6,420 nt of DNA from Bacillota bacterium (GCA_021820645.1 JAKADJ010000136.1:1-6420); one strand, 5' to 3'. Shown: positions 1 to 6,045, counted from the first letter of the stretch. Notes: generated by a model from the sequence alone, not told the origin. Made by a program: numbers and translations.

Positions 1-371
1 TAGTCCAGGCCGACCTCGGGATTGCCATCGGCACCGGAGCGGATATTGCCCTCGAAGCTGGCCACCTATCGCTAACCCGGCCCCGACTCCAAAGCATTGG
101 GGAAACTTTAGCCACCGGAAAGCAGGTGGCGGACATTATCCGCCAGAATCTCATGTGGGCCTTTTCATACAACCTGGTGGCTCTGCCGGTTGCCGCATTC
201 GGCCTGGCTTCCCCTTTCCTGGCAGCCCTGGCCATGGTCCTATCGAGTGCGTTTGTGCTTGGCAACTCCCTTAGAATTCTCGGTTGGTCTCCGAGGCGCT
301 ATGTGATGGGTGCCAGTTTTGTGGTGACCACGGTGAGTGCACTAGCCTTAATCGCGTATATCGGATTATGA
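1..371 (+). CDS. copA: Copper-translocating P-type ATPase (P1B), C-terminal part only
   Basis: This is the 3' end of a heavy-metal P-type ATPase that would pump Cu+ out of the cytosol using ATP. The first full codon is at 3 and 122 residues are visible before TGA. The fragment opens with ADLGIAIGTGADIALEA, the conserved stretch just after the GDGxNDxPAL hinge motif, so the catalytic domain lies outside the window. Two membrane helices follow with the signature residues of Cu+ pumps: N-x6-YN in NLMWAFSYNLVALP (M7) and M-x2-SS in AMVLSSAFVLGNSLRI (M8). Most family members end soon after M8. Here a basic SPRRY segment is followed by a further hydrophobic stretch (about 20 residues, ending LIAYIGL), an apparent extra helix. 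The neighbouring copper oxidase suggests a role in copper supply (CtpA/FixI/CopA2-like), but detoxification is equally possible. The family call is firm; Cu specificity is inferred from M7/M8. Confidence 0.9.
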   Translation, partial: VQADLGIAIGTGADIALEAGHLSLTRPRLQSIGETLATGKQVADIIRQNLMWAFSYNLVALPVAAFGLASPFLAALAMVLSSAFVLGNSLRILGWSPRRYVMGASFVVTTVSALALIAYIGL

Positions 372-375
372 TGGA

Positions 376-389
376 CCCAGGTCCCATTA
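376..389. repeat. 14-base direct repeat, copy 1
   Basis: CCCAGGTCCCATTA occurs here, just after the ATPase stop codon, and again exactly at 562-575 inside the next gene, 186 bases apart. Function is unknown; it may be coincidence or a relic of local duplication. Confidence 0.5.
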
Positions 390-419
390 TGGCATCTTTT
401 AGTTAGAGGGGAGATTCCG

Positions 420-1022
420 ATGAGCGGCGAAGAGGCTCTAAAGATCCCTATCCATGGTAGACGCACCCGAGTCCGGGTGATCGTTCTGGTCCTCATCCTG
501 ATCGCGATTGGACTCGGCACTGTCGGAACCTTGAAGTTTGTCGCCAAACATTCCACCAGGTCCCAGGTCCCATTAAGCCCCACCCCCCAAGGAGGCACCG
601 TGGTCGCCATCAGAAGTCGCAGCCAGGTGCGGACTGCGGTCTTGAATTTCCTTCCCCTCGGCGCCTCAGACACGATCCAGATGGCCATCCGTCATGCTAC
701 CGGGAACTTGACAGCGTTCCCGGCCCATTACCAGATTCGGCACTTAGCTAACCACCAATATCAGGTCACCATTTCGATCCCCGTTAACCTTACTGTGCTC
801 GAACGGGGCGGCGAGATTATTCAGGGCGGGGCGCCGGGGGCTTCCAGTTTAAAGGCCGGCGATCTGTACGTTGCGGGCAACATGCATGGTTACGCAGTGC
901 ACATGAACCCCAAGACTGATTTGGCGCAATTTGAATTCTTCCTGGCGGCCAACGATCGCACCATATGGGCCGTGAATTGGAACGCGCTTGGCATCATAAG
1001 CCAAAACGATGCGTTGAATTAA
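420..1022 (+). CDS. Membrane-anchored extracytoplasmic protein, unknown function
   Basis: I do not recognise this 200-residue protein. It has a short basic cytoplasmic N-terminus (GRRTRVRV), one strongly hydrophobic helix at about residues 18-40, and then about 160 residues that should face outside. This gives a type II (N-in) anchor rather than a cleaved signal peptide, since no clear cleavage site or lipobox is seen. The external part has a Ser/Pro/Gln-rich linker (about 44-60). It is followed by a mixed helix/strand domain with alternating hydrophobic segments such as YQVTISIPVNLTVLE, and ends in NDALN. No Cys residues and no CXXCH or obvious metal-binding cluster are visible. The ATG at 420 is supported by AGGGGAG seven bases upstream. 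The gap to the ATPase gene is only 48 bases, so co-transcription with it is likely. Its position between a copper pump and the oxidase genes suggests, but does not show, a link to copper handling or oxidase assembly. Confidence 0.8.
   Translation: MSGEEALKIPIHGRRTRVRVIVLVLILIAIGLGTVGTLKFVAKHSTRSQVPLSPTPQGGTVVAIRSRSQVRTAVLNFLPLGASDTIQMAIRHATGNLTAFPAHYQIRHLANHQYQVTISIPVNLTVLERGGEIIQGGAPGASSLKAGDLYVAGNMHGYAVHMNPKTDLAQFEFFLAANDRTIWAVNWNALGIISQNDALN
558..575. repeat. 14-base direct repeat, copy 2, overlapping a tandem heptamer
   Basis: CCCAGGTCCCATTA at 562-575 matches 376-389 exactly. It overlaps a tandem heptamer AGGTCCC at 558-564 and 565-571. In the reading frame it encodes part of the TRSQVPLS linker of the unknown membrane-anchored protein, a region where repeats would be tolerated. 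Confidence 0.5.
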
Positions 1023-1078
1023 CCCCGGGGATCACGGATGCATCTTGGTTCGAGACTTCTTTCCCACAAATATTTTCG

Positions 1079-1084
1079 TATAAT
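1079..1084 (+). promoter_or_regulatory. Candidate -10 hexamer (TATAAT)
   Basis: A perfect TATAAT lies in the AT-rich gap before the oxidase genes. No good -35 is present at 16-18 bases upstream (TTCTTT at 1057-1062 is the nearest), so this is only a partial match to a sigma-A promoter. If used, it would give a leader of about 140 bases before ctaC. Confidence 0.3.
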
Positions 1085-1099
1085 TTTTTTAATAACGCG

Positions 1100-1112
1100 A
1101 CTACTCAGTAGT
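1100..1112. promoter_or_regulatory. 13-base palindrome, possible operator
   Basis: ACTACT-C-AGTAGT is a perfect inverted repeat around a single central base. Its right part, CTCAGTAGT (1104-1112), recurs as a direct repeat at 1187-1195. The size and symmetry suit a dimeric regulator, but no regulator gene is in the window and the assignment is inference. Confidence 0.35.
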
Positions 1113-1135
1113 TAAATTTTGTTTTATCCTGTACA

Positions 1136-1164
1136 TTGGAAATAGTAACTCGTCTCTGAATTAT
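1136..1164 (+). promoter_or_regulatory. ctaC promoter: Candidate sigma-A type promoter of the oxidase operon
   Basis: TTGGAA at 1136-1141 and AATTAT at 1159-1164 are spaced by 17 bases; each matches four of six consensus positions. Transcription would start near 1171, on the ATAAG-A-CTTAT palindrome, about 60 bases before ctaC. This is the better-spaced of the two promoter candidates in this gap, but still weak. Confidence 0.3.
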
Positions 1165-1166
1165 TT

Positions 1167-1177
1167 ATAAGACTTAT
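1167..1177. promoter_or_regulatory. 11-base palindrome near the predicted transcription start
   Basis: ATAAG-A-CTTAT is a perfect inverted repeat around one base, with further pairing possible outside one mismatch (TT at 1164-1165 with AA at 1179-1180). It directly follows the candidate -10 at 1159-1164, a position typical of a repressor site. Confidence 0.3.
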
Positions 1178-1186
1178 CAACATAGG

Positions 1187-1208
1187 CTCAGTAGTCTCGA
1201 GGTCTCGA
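1187..1208. repeat. Short direct repeats in the ctaC leader
   Basis: CTCAGTAGT at 1187-1195 repeats 1104-1112. Overlapping it, GTCTCGA occurs twice in phase at 1194-1200 and 1202-1208. AGTCTCGA (1193-1200) is also the reverse complement of TCGAGACT at 1050-1057. All are non-coding and lie within 40 bases of the ctaC start. Confidence 0.5.
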
Positions 1209-1225
1209 TGCAGCAAACTAATTAC

Positions 1226-1230
1226 GGGAG
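1226..1230 (+). promoter_or_regulatory. Ribosome binding site of ctaC, bears on start choice
   Basis: GGGAG lies only two bases before the ATG at 1233 but eight bases before the in-frame GTG at 1239. The spacing favours GTG, while general codon preference favours ATG. Either start leaves the lipoprotein signal intact. Confidence 0.55.
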
Positions 1231-1232
1231 CG

Positions 1233-2267
1233 ATGCATGTGTCTTCCAAGCCTTGGCGTAAGTGGGGGGTTCGAGGGCTAGTCGGGCTGATGGCGGGCTT
1301 CAGTCTGTCTGGCTGTGGCTGGGCCACGACCCAGTCGACACTCAACCCGGCTGGCCCCGTAGCAAAGGTTCAGGCCAGCATGATTACTTCAAGTTTCTGG
1401 ATTATGATGATCGTCTCGGCCGTCACGTTTACGGCTCTCATCGTTGCCGTGATCCGTTTCCGAGCCAGGCCCGGTCAAAAGGGGCTCCCTCCCCAAACCG
1501 AAGGCAATAACCGGATCGAATTGCTGTGGACCGTCACCCCGGCGATTATCCTGGCGCTGATGATGATCGGGACCATTAACGAGTCGTTTGCATTCGGTAA
1601 GATTTATCCGGCCACAAAAGCCCTCCAGGTCGACGTCACGGGTCATCAATTTTGGTGGCAGTTCCAATACCCGTCAGCCAATGTGACCACGGCCGACGAA
1701 CTCCATATTCCTGTGGGTCAAAAGGTCGAACTCATTCTCACCTCGGCCGATGTGATGCATAGCTTTTGGGTTCCCCGTCTTGGCGGCAAGACCGACTTGA
1801 TCCCGGGTCGGACCAACTACATGTGGATCGAAGCCAGTCAACCTGGGATTTATCACGGGCAGTGTGCCGAGTTTTGTGGCACCGGACACGCAGACATGCG
1901 CATTACCGTGGATGCCGAGCCACCTGCCAGGTACGCTGCTTGGGTGCAAAAAATGTCGCACCCAGTAAGTGTTCCAGCTAAGACCAACACGTTGGCTTAT
2001 CAGGGCTACAAGGACTTTGGGTTAGTCGGTTGTAGTGCCTGTCACACCATCGGGGGTACGAGCTACAACGGAGCCGTGGGGCCCAACCTGACTGACCTTT
2101 CGGGACGGTTGCTGATTGCGGCCAATCTCATTCCCAACACGCTAAAGGACCGGGAGGCCTGGATCCATAATCCTCAAGCTATTAAACCCGGTACCCTGAT
2201 GCCCAATCTTCACGTTCCGCATAATGAGGTGGTCGCCATTGCCACCTATTTGGGCACGCTGAAGTAG
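1233..2267 (+). CDS. ctaC: Cytochrome c oxidase subunit II with fused cytochrome c domain (caa3 type), lipoprotein
   Basis: This subunit takes electrons through its own heme c to the CuA centre and passes them to heme a of subunit I. Residues 1-28 form a lipoprotein signal: basic WRKWGVR, hydrophobic core, lipobox LSGC with Cys28. Two membrane helices follow at about 52-74 and 95-118. The outward-facing CuA domain has the full ligand set: His176, then Cys211-x-Glu213-x-Cys215-x3-His219-x2-Met222 (CAEFCGTGHADM). After a linker, residues about 255-344 form a class I cytochrome c fold with Cys267-Ser-Ala-Cys270-His271 for heme attachment and Met323 (GTLMPNL) as likely axial ligand. The 344-residue length is normal for caa3 subunit II. 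It is the first gene of the oxidase operon, 39 bases before ctaD. The start may instead be GTG at 1239, which sits better relative to GGGAG at 1226-1230. Confidence 0.97.
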   Translation: MHVSSKPWRKWGVRGLVGLMAGFSLSGCGWATTQSTLNPAGPVAKVQASMITSSFWIMMIVSAVTFTALIVAVIRFRARPGQKGLPPQTEGNNRIELLWTVTPAIILALMMIGTINESFAFGKIYPATKALQVDVTGHQFWWQFQYPSANVTTADELHIPVGQKVELILTSADVMHSFWVPRLGGKTDLIPGRTNYMWIEASQPGIYHGQCAEFCGTGHADMRITVDAEPPARYAAWVQKMSHPVSVPAKTNTLAYQGYKDFGLVGCSACHTIGGTSYNGAVGPNLTDLSGRLLIAANLIPNTLKDREAWIHNPQAIKPGTLMPNLHVPHNEVVAIATYLGTLK

Positions 2268-2306
2268 CTTCTGGTTTGACGCCATCTGAATGAATGGAGG
2301 CTTTGT

Positions 2307-4205
2307 ATGGCTGAACATTCGCAAACCCTGGTGAACCCACACCCAATGCCCGGCATTCGTACCAAACGCGGGCATCTTTGGAGTTGGCTCACGTCGGTTG
2401 ACCATAAACAACTCGGCCGAATGTATTTGGCGGCATCCTTTGTGTTTTTCCTTTTGGGAGGCGTCGAGGCTTTTTTGATCCGTATCCAATTGGCCTCGCC
2501 CAACAACCATTTTCTTACCGCGGCGCTCTATAACCAAATCTTCACGATGCATGGCACCACCATGATTTTTTTGGCCATCATGCCGTTGACTTCGGGATTT
2601 ATGAACTACCTCGTGCCGCTCATGATTGGAGCCCGAGACGTTGCCTTCCCGAGACTGAACGCCCTTAGCTTTTGGCTCTTCTTGTTCGGCGGTCTCCTGC
2701 TCTATAGCAGTTGGTTTCTAGGAGGCGCGCCCAATGCTGGCTGGTGGAACTACGTGCCTATTAGCGGCATCCACTATAATCCCGGGCACGGCATCGACTT
2801 CTACGATATTGGGTTGCAGATTGCGGGACTCGGTACCCTCATTGGCGGTATTAACTTCCTGGTCACCATCATCAACATGCGGGCACCGGGCATGACCATG
2901 ATGCGGCTCCCCCTATTCGTATGGTCGACCTTTGTCACCTCGGTATTAATTGTGTTCGCCCTGCCTCCTTTAAGCGTCAATCTCTTTCTCCAAACCTTTG
3001 ACCGATTGTTTGGGGCCCAGTTTTTTAATGTCCCGGCGGGCGGCAATCCGCTCTTATGGACGAACTTGTTTTGGATTTTCGGCCACCCCGAGGTCTACAT
3101 CTTAATTTTGCCGGTTTTTGGCATCATTTCGGAGGTCCTACCCACGTTTGCCCGCAAGCCCATCTTTGGATACACGGCCATGGTCATGGCCACCTTCGTG
3201 ATCGGGTTCTTAGCCTTTACGGTGTGGGTGCACCACATGTTTACGTTAGGCTACGGCCCCGTGGTCAATTCCATTTTTGGCATCACCTCGATGCTGATCG
3301 CCATTCCCACAGGGGTCAAGATCTTCAACTGGATTGCCACCATGTGGGAAGGACAACTCACCCTCAACACAGCGGTGCTGTGGGTGTTGGGATTTTTGGT
3401 CTGTTTCACCATTGGGGGCATGAGTGGCGTCATGCTCGCGGTGTCGCCCGCAGACCTGCAGTATAACAACAGCTATTTTGTCGTGGCTCACTTTCATTAC
3501 GTCCTCATTGGCGGATCCCTCTTTGGACTCTTTGCAGGCCTTTATTACTGGTTTCCCAAGTTCACGGGCAAGGTCCTGAATGAGCGTCTTGGTAAGTGGA
3601 ACTTTTGGCTGATGTTCATTGGATTCAACGTGACCTTCTTCCCCTTTCACATTTTGGGACTACTGGGGATGCCCCGACGCATCTTCACCTATGCCCCGGG
3701 GCTCGGACTGACATTTTGGAACCAAGTCTCCACATTTGGAGTCTTTATCTTAACCGCAGGGCTGCTCGTCTTTATCGCCAACCTGTTCCATACCTTAAGC
3801 GCTCGTGGCACGATTGCCACTGCCGATCCGTGGGATGGTCGGACCTTGGAATGGGCGATCGCGTCTCCGCCGCCCGAATACAACTTTGAGCGGATCCCGC
3901 TGGTCCGCTCGCGCGACCCCCTATGGGCCGAAAAAATGTATGGAGACGGGACCATGCTGGCCGCCGAGGAAACCGGCCACCACGCTCCCGAAGGCATGAT
4001 CCATCTTCCGGCGCGCACCATGATGCCCGCGGTGATGGCCTTTGGTCTCATGATCGCCGGATACGGATTTATTTTCCATTCGATTTGGTTCGATATCGTG
4101 GGGCTTATCATCACCTTCGGGTCCTTGCTCAAGTCTATGTTCGAAGTGGATAAGGGCACCTACGTCCCGATTGAACCGACAAAAGGGGTGACCATCGATG
4201 GCTGA
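2307..4205 (+). CDS. ctaD: Cytochrome c oxidase subunit I (heme-copper, A1 type)
   Basis: This is the catalytic subunit, reducing O2 to water at the heme a3-CuB site while pumping protons. Visible ligands are His82 and His397 (heme a), His395 (heme a3; AHFHY motif), and His260, His309 and His310 (CuB), with Tyr264 positioned for the His-Tyr crosslink in GHPEVY. The motif includes Glu262, which marks the A1 subfamily and the end of the D-pathway. Asp111 in GARDVAFPRLN is the D-pathway entrance, and Thr335/Lys338 in PTGVKIFNW form the K-pathway. The heme propionate Arg pair is at 457-458 (GMPRR). After the usual 12 helices and a soluble stretch (about 515-570), two further helices close the protein (MMPAVMAFGLMIAGYGF and the next), as in Bacillus CtaD (slightly over 600 residues). 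GGAGG at 2296-2300, six bases before ATG, supports the start. The 3' end overlaps ctaE by eight bases. Confidence 0.98.
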   Translation: MAEHSQTLVNPHPMPGIRTKRGHLWSWLTSVDHKQLGRMYLAASFVFFLLGGVEAFLIRIQLASPNNHFLTAALYNQIFTMHGTTMIFLAIMPLTSGFMNYLVPLMIGARDVAFPRLNALSFWLFLFGGLLLYSSWFLGGAPNAGWWNYVPISGIHYNPGHGIDFYDIGLQIAGLGTLIGGINFLVTIINMRAPGMTMMRLPLFVWSTFVTSVLIVFALPPLSVNLFLQTFDRLFGAQFFNVPAGGNPLLWTNLFWIFGHPEVYILILPVFGIISEVLPTFARKPIFGYTAMVMATFVIGFLAFTVWVHHMFTLGYGPVVNSIFGITSMLIAIPTGVKIFNWIATMWEGQLTLNTAVLWVLGFLVCFTIGGMSGVMLAVSPADLQYNNSYFVVAHFHYVLIGGSLFGLFAGLYYWFPKFTGKVLNERLGKWNFWLMFIGFNVTFFPFHILGLLGMPRRIFTYAPGLGLTFWNQVSTFGVFILTAGLLVFIANLFHTLSARGTIATADPWDGRTLEWAIASPPPEYNFERIPLVRSRDPLWAEKMYGDGTMLAAEETGHHAPEGMIHLPARTMMPAVMAFGLMIAGYGFIFHSIWFDIVGLIITFGSLLKSMFEVDKGTYVPIEPTKGVTIDG

Positions 4206-4818
4206 TATGCCGGTGCACGGCAACGGGGAGATCGATTCACAGTCCCGCGTGGAATTTTATCCACCGATTGACAACGGCGTATTAGGTATGTGGATCTGGC
4301 TTTCCGGAGAAGGTATCTTCTTTGCGTCTCTAATCGGGACCTACCTCATGTTACATAATAACGTCAATGGTGGACCGACCTCCAAAATCTTTGACTTGTC
4401 CTCGGCCGTCATTAGTACGGTGGTGATCCTCCTTAGTAGCATGACCATGATGTTTAGCCTCAGTCAGACTCAATCCGGCAAGCTAGCCGGAGCTCGACTC
4501 TGGCTCGCCGTCACGGCCGCACTCGGAGTTGTGTTCGTGCTGCTAGAGGTCAACGACTATACCGCGCTGTATCACCAGCATTTTACCTTTCACACCAGTG
4601 CGTTTAGCTCCGCGTACTATGCGCTCACCGGATTTGACGCCGCCCACGTCGCGTTCGGGGTGCTCTGGGCTTTGGGGCTCTTAATCTATACCTTTAGCAG
4701 AAGCTTTCTTGATGAAAGTGTCCTCAAGTTTAAGGTACTAAGCCTCTATTGGGGATTCGTGACCATCATTTGGATGGTCGTCTTTACCGTCGTGTATCTG
4801 ATGGGGAAGGTGGTGTAG
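4198..4818 (+). CDS. ctaE: Cytochrome c oxidase subunit III (five-helix form)
   Basis: This is the integral membrane subunit III, which stabilises the oxidase and its D-pathway proton uptake. At 206 residues it matches the short Firmicute form lacking the first two helices of the mitochondrial protein. Helices are at about 28-52, 66-88, 99-118, 138-166 and 180-203. Family marks are the helix-1 acidic residue Glu38 (WLSGEGIFFASLIG), Glu117 in LLEVNDY, and GFDAAHVAFGV with His150, corresponding to GFHGLHV. The last helix normally begins WHFVDxxW; here it reads YWGFVTIIW, so the usual His and Asp are Gly186 and Thr189. AAAAGGGGTG ends seven bases before the ATG, which lies inside the end of ctaD (8-base overlap), so translation is probably coupled. 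ATG at 4207 is a less well placed in-frame alternative. The substitutions look like divergence rather than decay because the frame is intact. Confidence 0.93.
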   Translation: MADMPVHGNGEIDSQSRVEFYPPIDNGVLGMWIWLSGEGIFFASLIGTYLMLHNNVNGGPTSKIFDLSSAVISTVVILLSSMTMMFSLSQTQSGKLAGARLWLAVTAALGVVFVLLEVNDYTALYHQHFTFHTSAFSSAYYALTGFDAAHVAFGVLWALGLLIYTFSRSFLDESVLKFKVLSLYWGFVTIIWMVVFTVVYLMGKVV

Positions 4819-4821
4819 CCG

Positions 4822-5433
4822 ATGAGCATCAGCCCGAATGACCTAGCCCGGAAGTTGCCCACCGGATACCTCTTGGGATTCGGCATCATGTCATTGCTGT
4901 TGGCCGGCATCGCGGTCTACCTGGTATCTAGCCACATAGCCTTAAAGGCATTGGAATTCCCGCTCATTGCGGCCATCGTGGTAGTGGTCATCGGGATTCA
5001 GGTCGTGGTGTTCATGCACCTCGGCAGCCGTAGGGTGTATTCGGCGTTCTTTGCCTATGGCGCCTTTTTGGCTATCCTGATTGCCTTAGCTCCCCAGTGG
5101 GTGGTAACGGCGGCTCCGGCACCAAAGACCATAAAACTCACGGCCGCGCAAGAAATGGCCATGGGCCAGCAAATCGTGAGCCAGACCTGCACCAGTTGCC
5201 ATACCATTAACGGCACCGGGGGCACGATTGGCCCCGATCTCAATAAGGTGTTTGCCGGGCAAATTAGCCCCAGTATTCTGGCACCCACTAGCAATCCGAA
5301 TAGCGCCACCTGGCTCGCCCAATGGATTAGCGATCCCGCCAACGTGTGGACCGGTGCCAAGATGCCTGACCTCGGCCTTAGCACGCAACAGGTGCATGCG
5401 GTGGTGCTCTACTTGGATGCGCACGTGAAATAA
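4822..5433 (+). CDS. ctaF: Subunit IV-like membrane domain fused to a cytochrome c domain
   Basis: The N-terminal half (about 1-95) has three membrane helices (about 13-36, 44-67 and 73-95) with VVVFMHLGS at the end of the second. This is the pattern of prokaryotic oxidase subunit IV (CtaF/COX4 family), normally a protein of about 100-110 residues with nothing more. Here a short AAPAPK linker leads into a second domain (about 108-203). It carries Cys123-Thr-Ser-Cys126-His127 for covalent heme c and Met181 in GAKMPDLG as likely axial ligand, with GPDLNKVF and a C-terminal helix (VHAVVLYLDAH) typical of class I cytochromes c. The frame is open throughout, so it is a true fusion. The gene starts three bases after ctaE with a GGTGG-type site six bases before ATG. 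The heme domain should face outward, next to that of subunit II. The cytochrome part is certain; the subunit IV part is inferred from topology and position. Confidence 0.88.
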   Translation: MSISPNDLARKLPTGYLLGFGIMSLLLAGIAVYLVSSHIALKALEFPLIAAIVVVVIGIQVVVFMHLGSRRVYSAFFAYGAFLAILIALAPQWVVTAAPAPKTIKLTAAQEMAMGQQIVSQTCTSCHTINGTGGTIGPDLNKVFAGQISPSILAPTSNPNSATWLAQWISDPANVWTGAKMPDLGLSTQQVHAVVLYLDAHVK

Positions 5434-5438
5434 GGAGT

Positions 5439-5470
5439 GCGGGGGAGTCGGTGTTGCCCCCGTTCCTTTA
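5439..5470 (+). terminator. Probable rho-independent terminator of the oxidase operon
   Basis: CGGGGG at 5440-5445 can pair with CCCCCG at 5457-5462 (plus a G-T pair outside) around an 11-base loop, followed by TTCCTTT. The stem is GC-only and lies seven bases after the stop of the last oxidase gene. The T tract is interrupted, which lowers confidence. Confidence 0.45.
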
Positions 5471-5563
5471 CGTGGGATATTGCCGACGCGGGCTGCCCCT
5501 ACTTCTATCATACGGGGTTCCCAATTACCCACCGTACACACAAGGGTATGGCGAATCCGGTGT

Positions 5564-5576
5564 GCCGCCAGGCGGC
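5564..5576. repeat. GC-rich inverted repeat between convergent genes
   Basis: GCCGCC-A-GGCGGC is a perfect palindrome around one base. It could form a short hairpin with a tiny loop on either strand, but no T run follows on either side, so it is not a standard terminator. A second imperfect pair, TCGCGG (5607-5612) with CCGCGA (5629-5634), lies next to the 3' end of the minus-strand gene. Otherwise I see nothing convincing in the 204 bases between 5434 and 5637. Confidence 0.3.
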
Positions 5577-5637
5577 CCTCATAAGCGGCACCCACCGATG
5601 CCGCTATCGCGGAGACCGAGCGGGGTGGCCGCGACCG

Positions 5638-6045
5638 CTACAGTTCTTGGACGGGCCGATACTTCTCCATATATTGCCGTAGTAGCATCCACCGGTCCCC
5701 TTCCAAGGCGTATACTTCGGTCACTAGGGCATGCATGATCACATCGCCATCCAAAGAAAAGTCGATGCGCGACGACACCACACATTCACTCTCGCCCCGC
5801 ATTCCCCATTGCCAGTCCGTATACGCCCACTGCGGGACTTTCTTCATTTCTTGTCGATAGTAGTGGTCGGCGGATGCGTTTCCCTCACGAATCTCCTCTG
5901 CGTTGTACATCTCATGGGTTCCGGCATTACCTAGACAAAACACTCCCAAGTAGCGATCGGAAATACCGGCATTGACGGTTTTTACGTCGCCACGGTTCAT
6001 CGCTTCCCGGTGCTGCGCTACCGCTTCTTGTACCGTCATGAACAT
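5638..6045 (-). CDS. NTF2/SnoaL-fold small protein (DUF4440/SnoaL-like)
   Basis: The 135-residue length and segment order fit the nuclear transport factor 2-like (SnoaL/DUF4440) fold. An N-terminal amphipathic helix with the typical AVAQHREAMNRGDVKTV pattern and RYL (about 7-33) is followed by helical segments (about 45-68). Then come strands ending VVSSRIDFSLDG, HALVTEVYALEGDRW and MLLRQYMEKY. Members are diverse: ketosteroid isomerase-like enzymes, polyketide cyclases, or small-ligand binding proteins. No catalytic Asp/His set can be assigned with confidence here, so no reaction is proposed. No signal peptide or membrane helix is seen, so it is probably cytosolic. On the minus strand AAAGGG (about four bases) precedes ATG 6045; in-frame ATG 6039 is a possible alternative. 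It is convergent to the oxidase operon and probably independent of it. Confidence 0.75.
   Translation of the reverse strand: MFMTVQEAVAQHREAMNRGDVKTVNAGISDRYLGVFCLGNAGTHEMYNAEEIREGNASADHYYRQEMKKVPQWAYTDWQWGMRGESECVVSSRIDFSLDGDVIMHALVTEVYALEGDRWMLLRQYMEKYRPVQEL

Noticed and set aside
299..688. 129-codon minus-strand frame opposite the ATPase end and the unknown membrane protein
   Set aside because: Antisense to two frames with ribosome site or family motifs; Arg/Thr-rich translation looks random.
1071..1095. T-rich stretch after the 420-1022 gene as a terminator
   Set aside because: The run of T at 1084-1090 is not preceded by a GC stem; CCCCGGGG at 1023-1030 is too far away and has no loop.
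3056..3466. 136-codon + frame inside ctaD, His/Gly-rich
   Set aside because: An out-of-frame shadow of subunit I, created by the codon pattern of its membrane helices.
3689..4159. 156-codon minus-strand open frame inside ctaD
   Set aside because: Antisense to the end of subunit I, which has intact family features; no ribosome site or protein-like pattern.
5086..5595. 169-codon minus-strand open frame across the end of the subunit IV-cytochrome c gene
   Set aside because: It is antisense to a gene with clear family motifs; its translation is rich in His, Gly and Arg without fold-like pattern.
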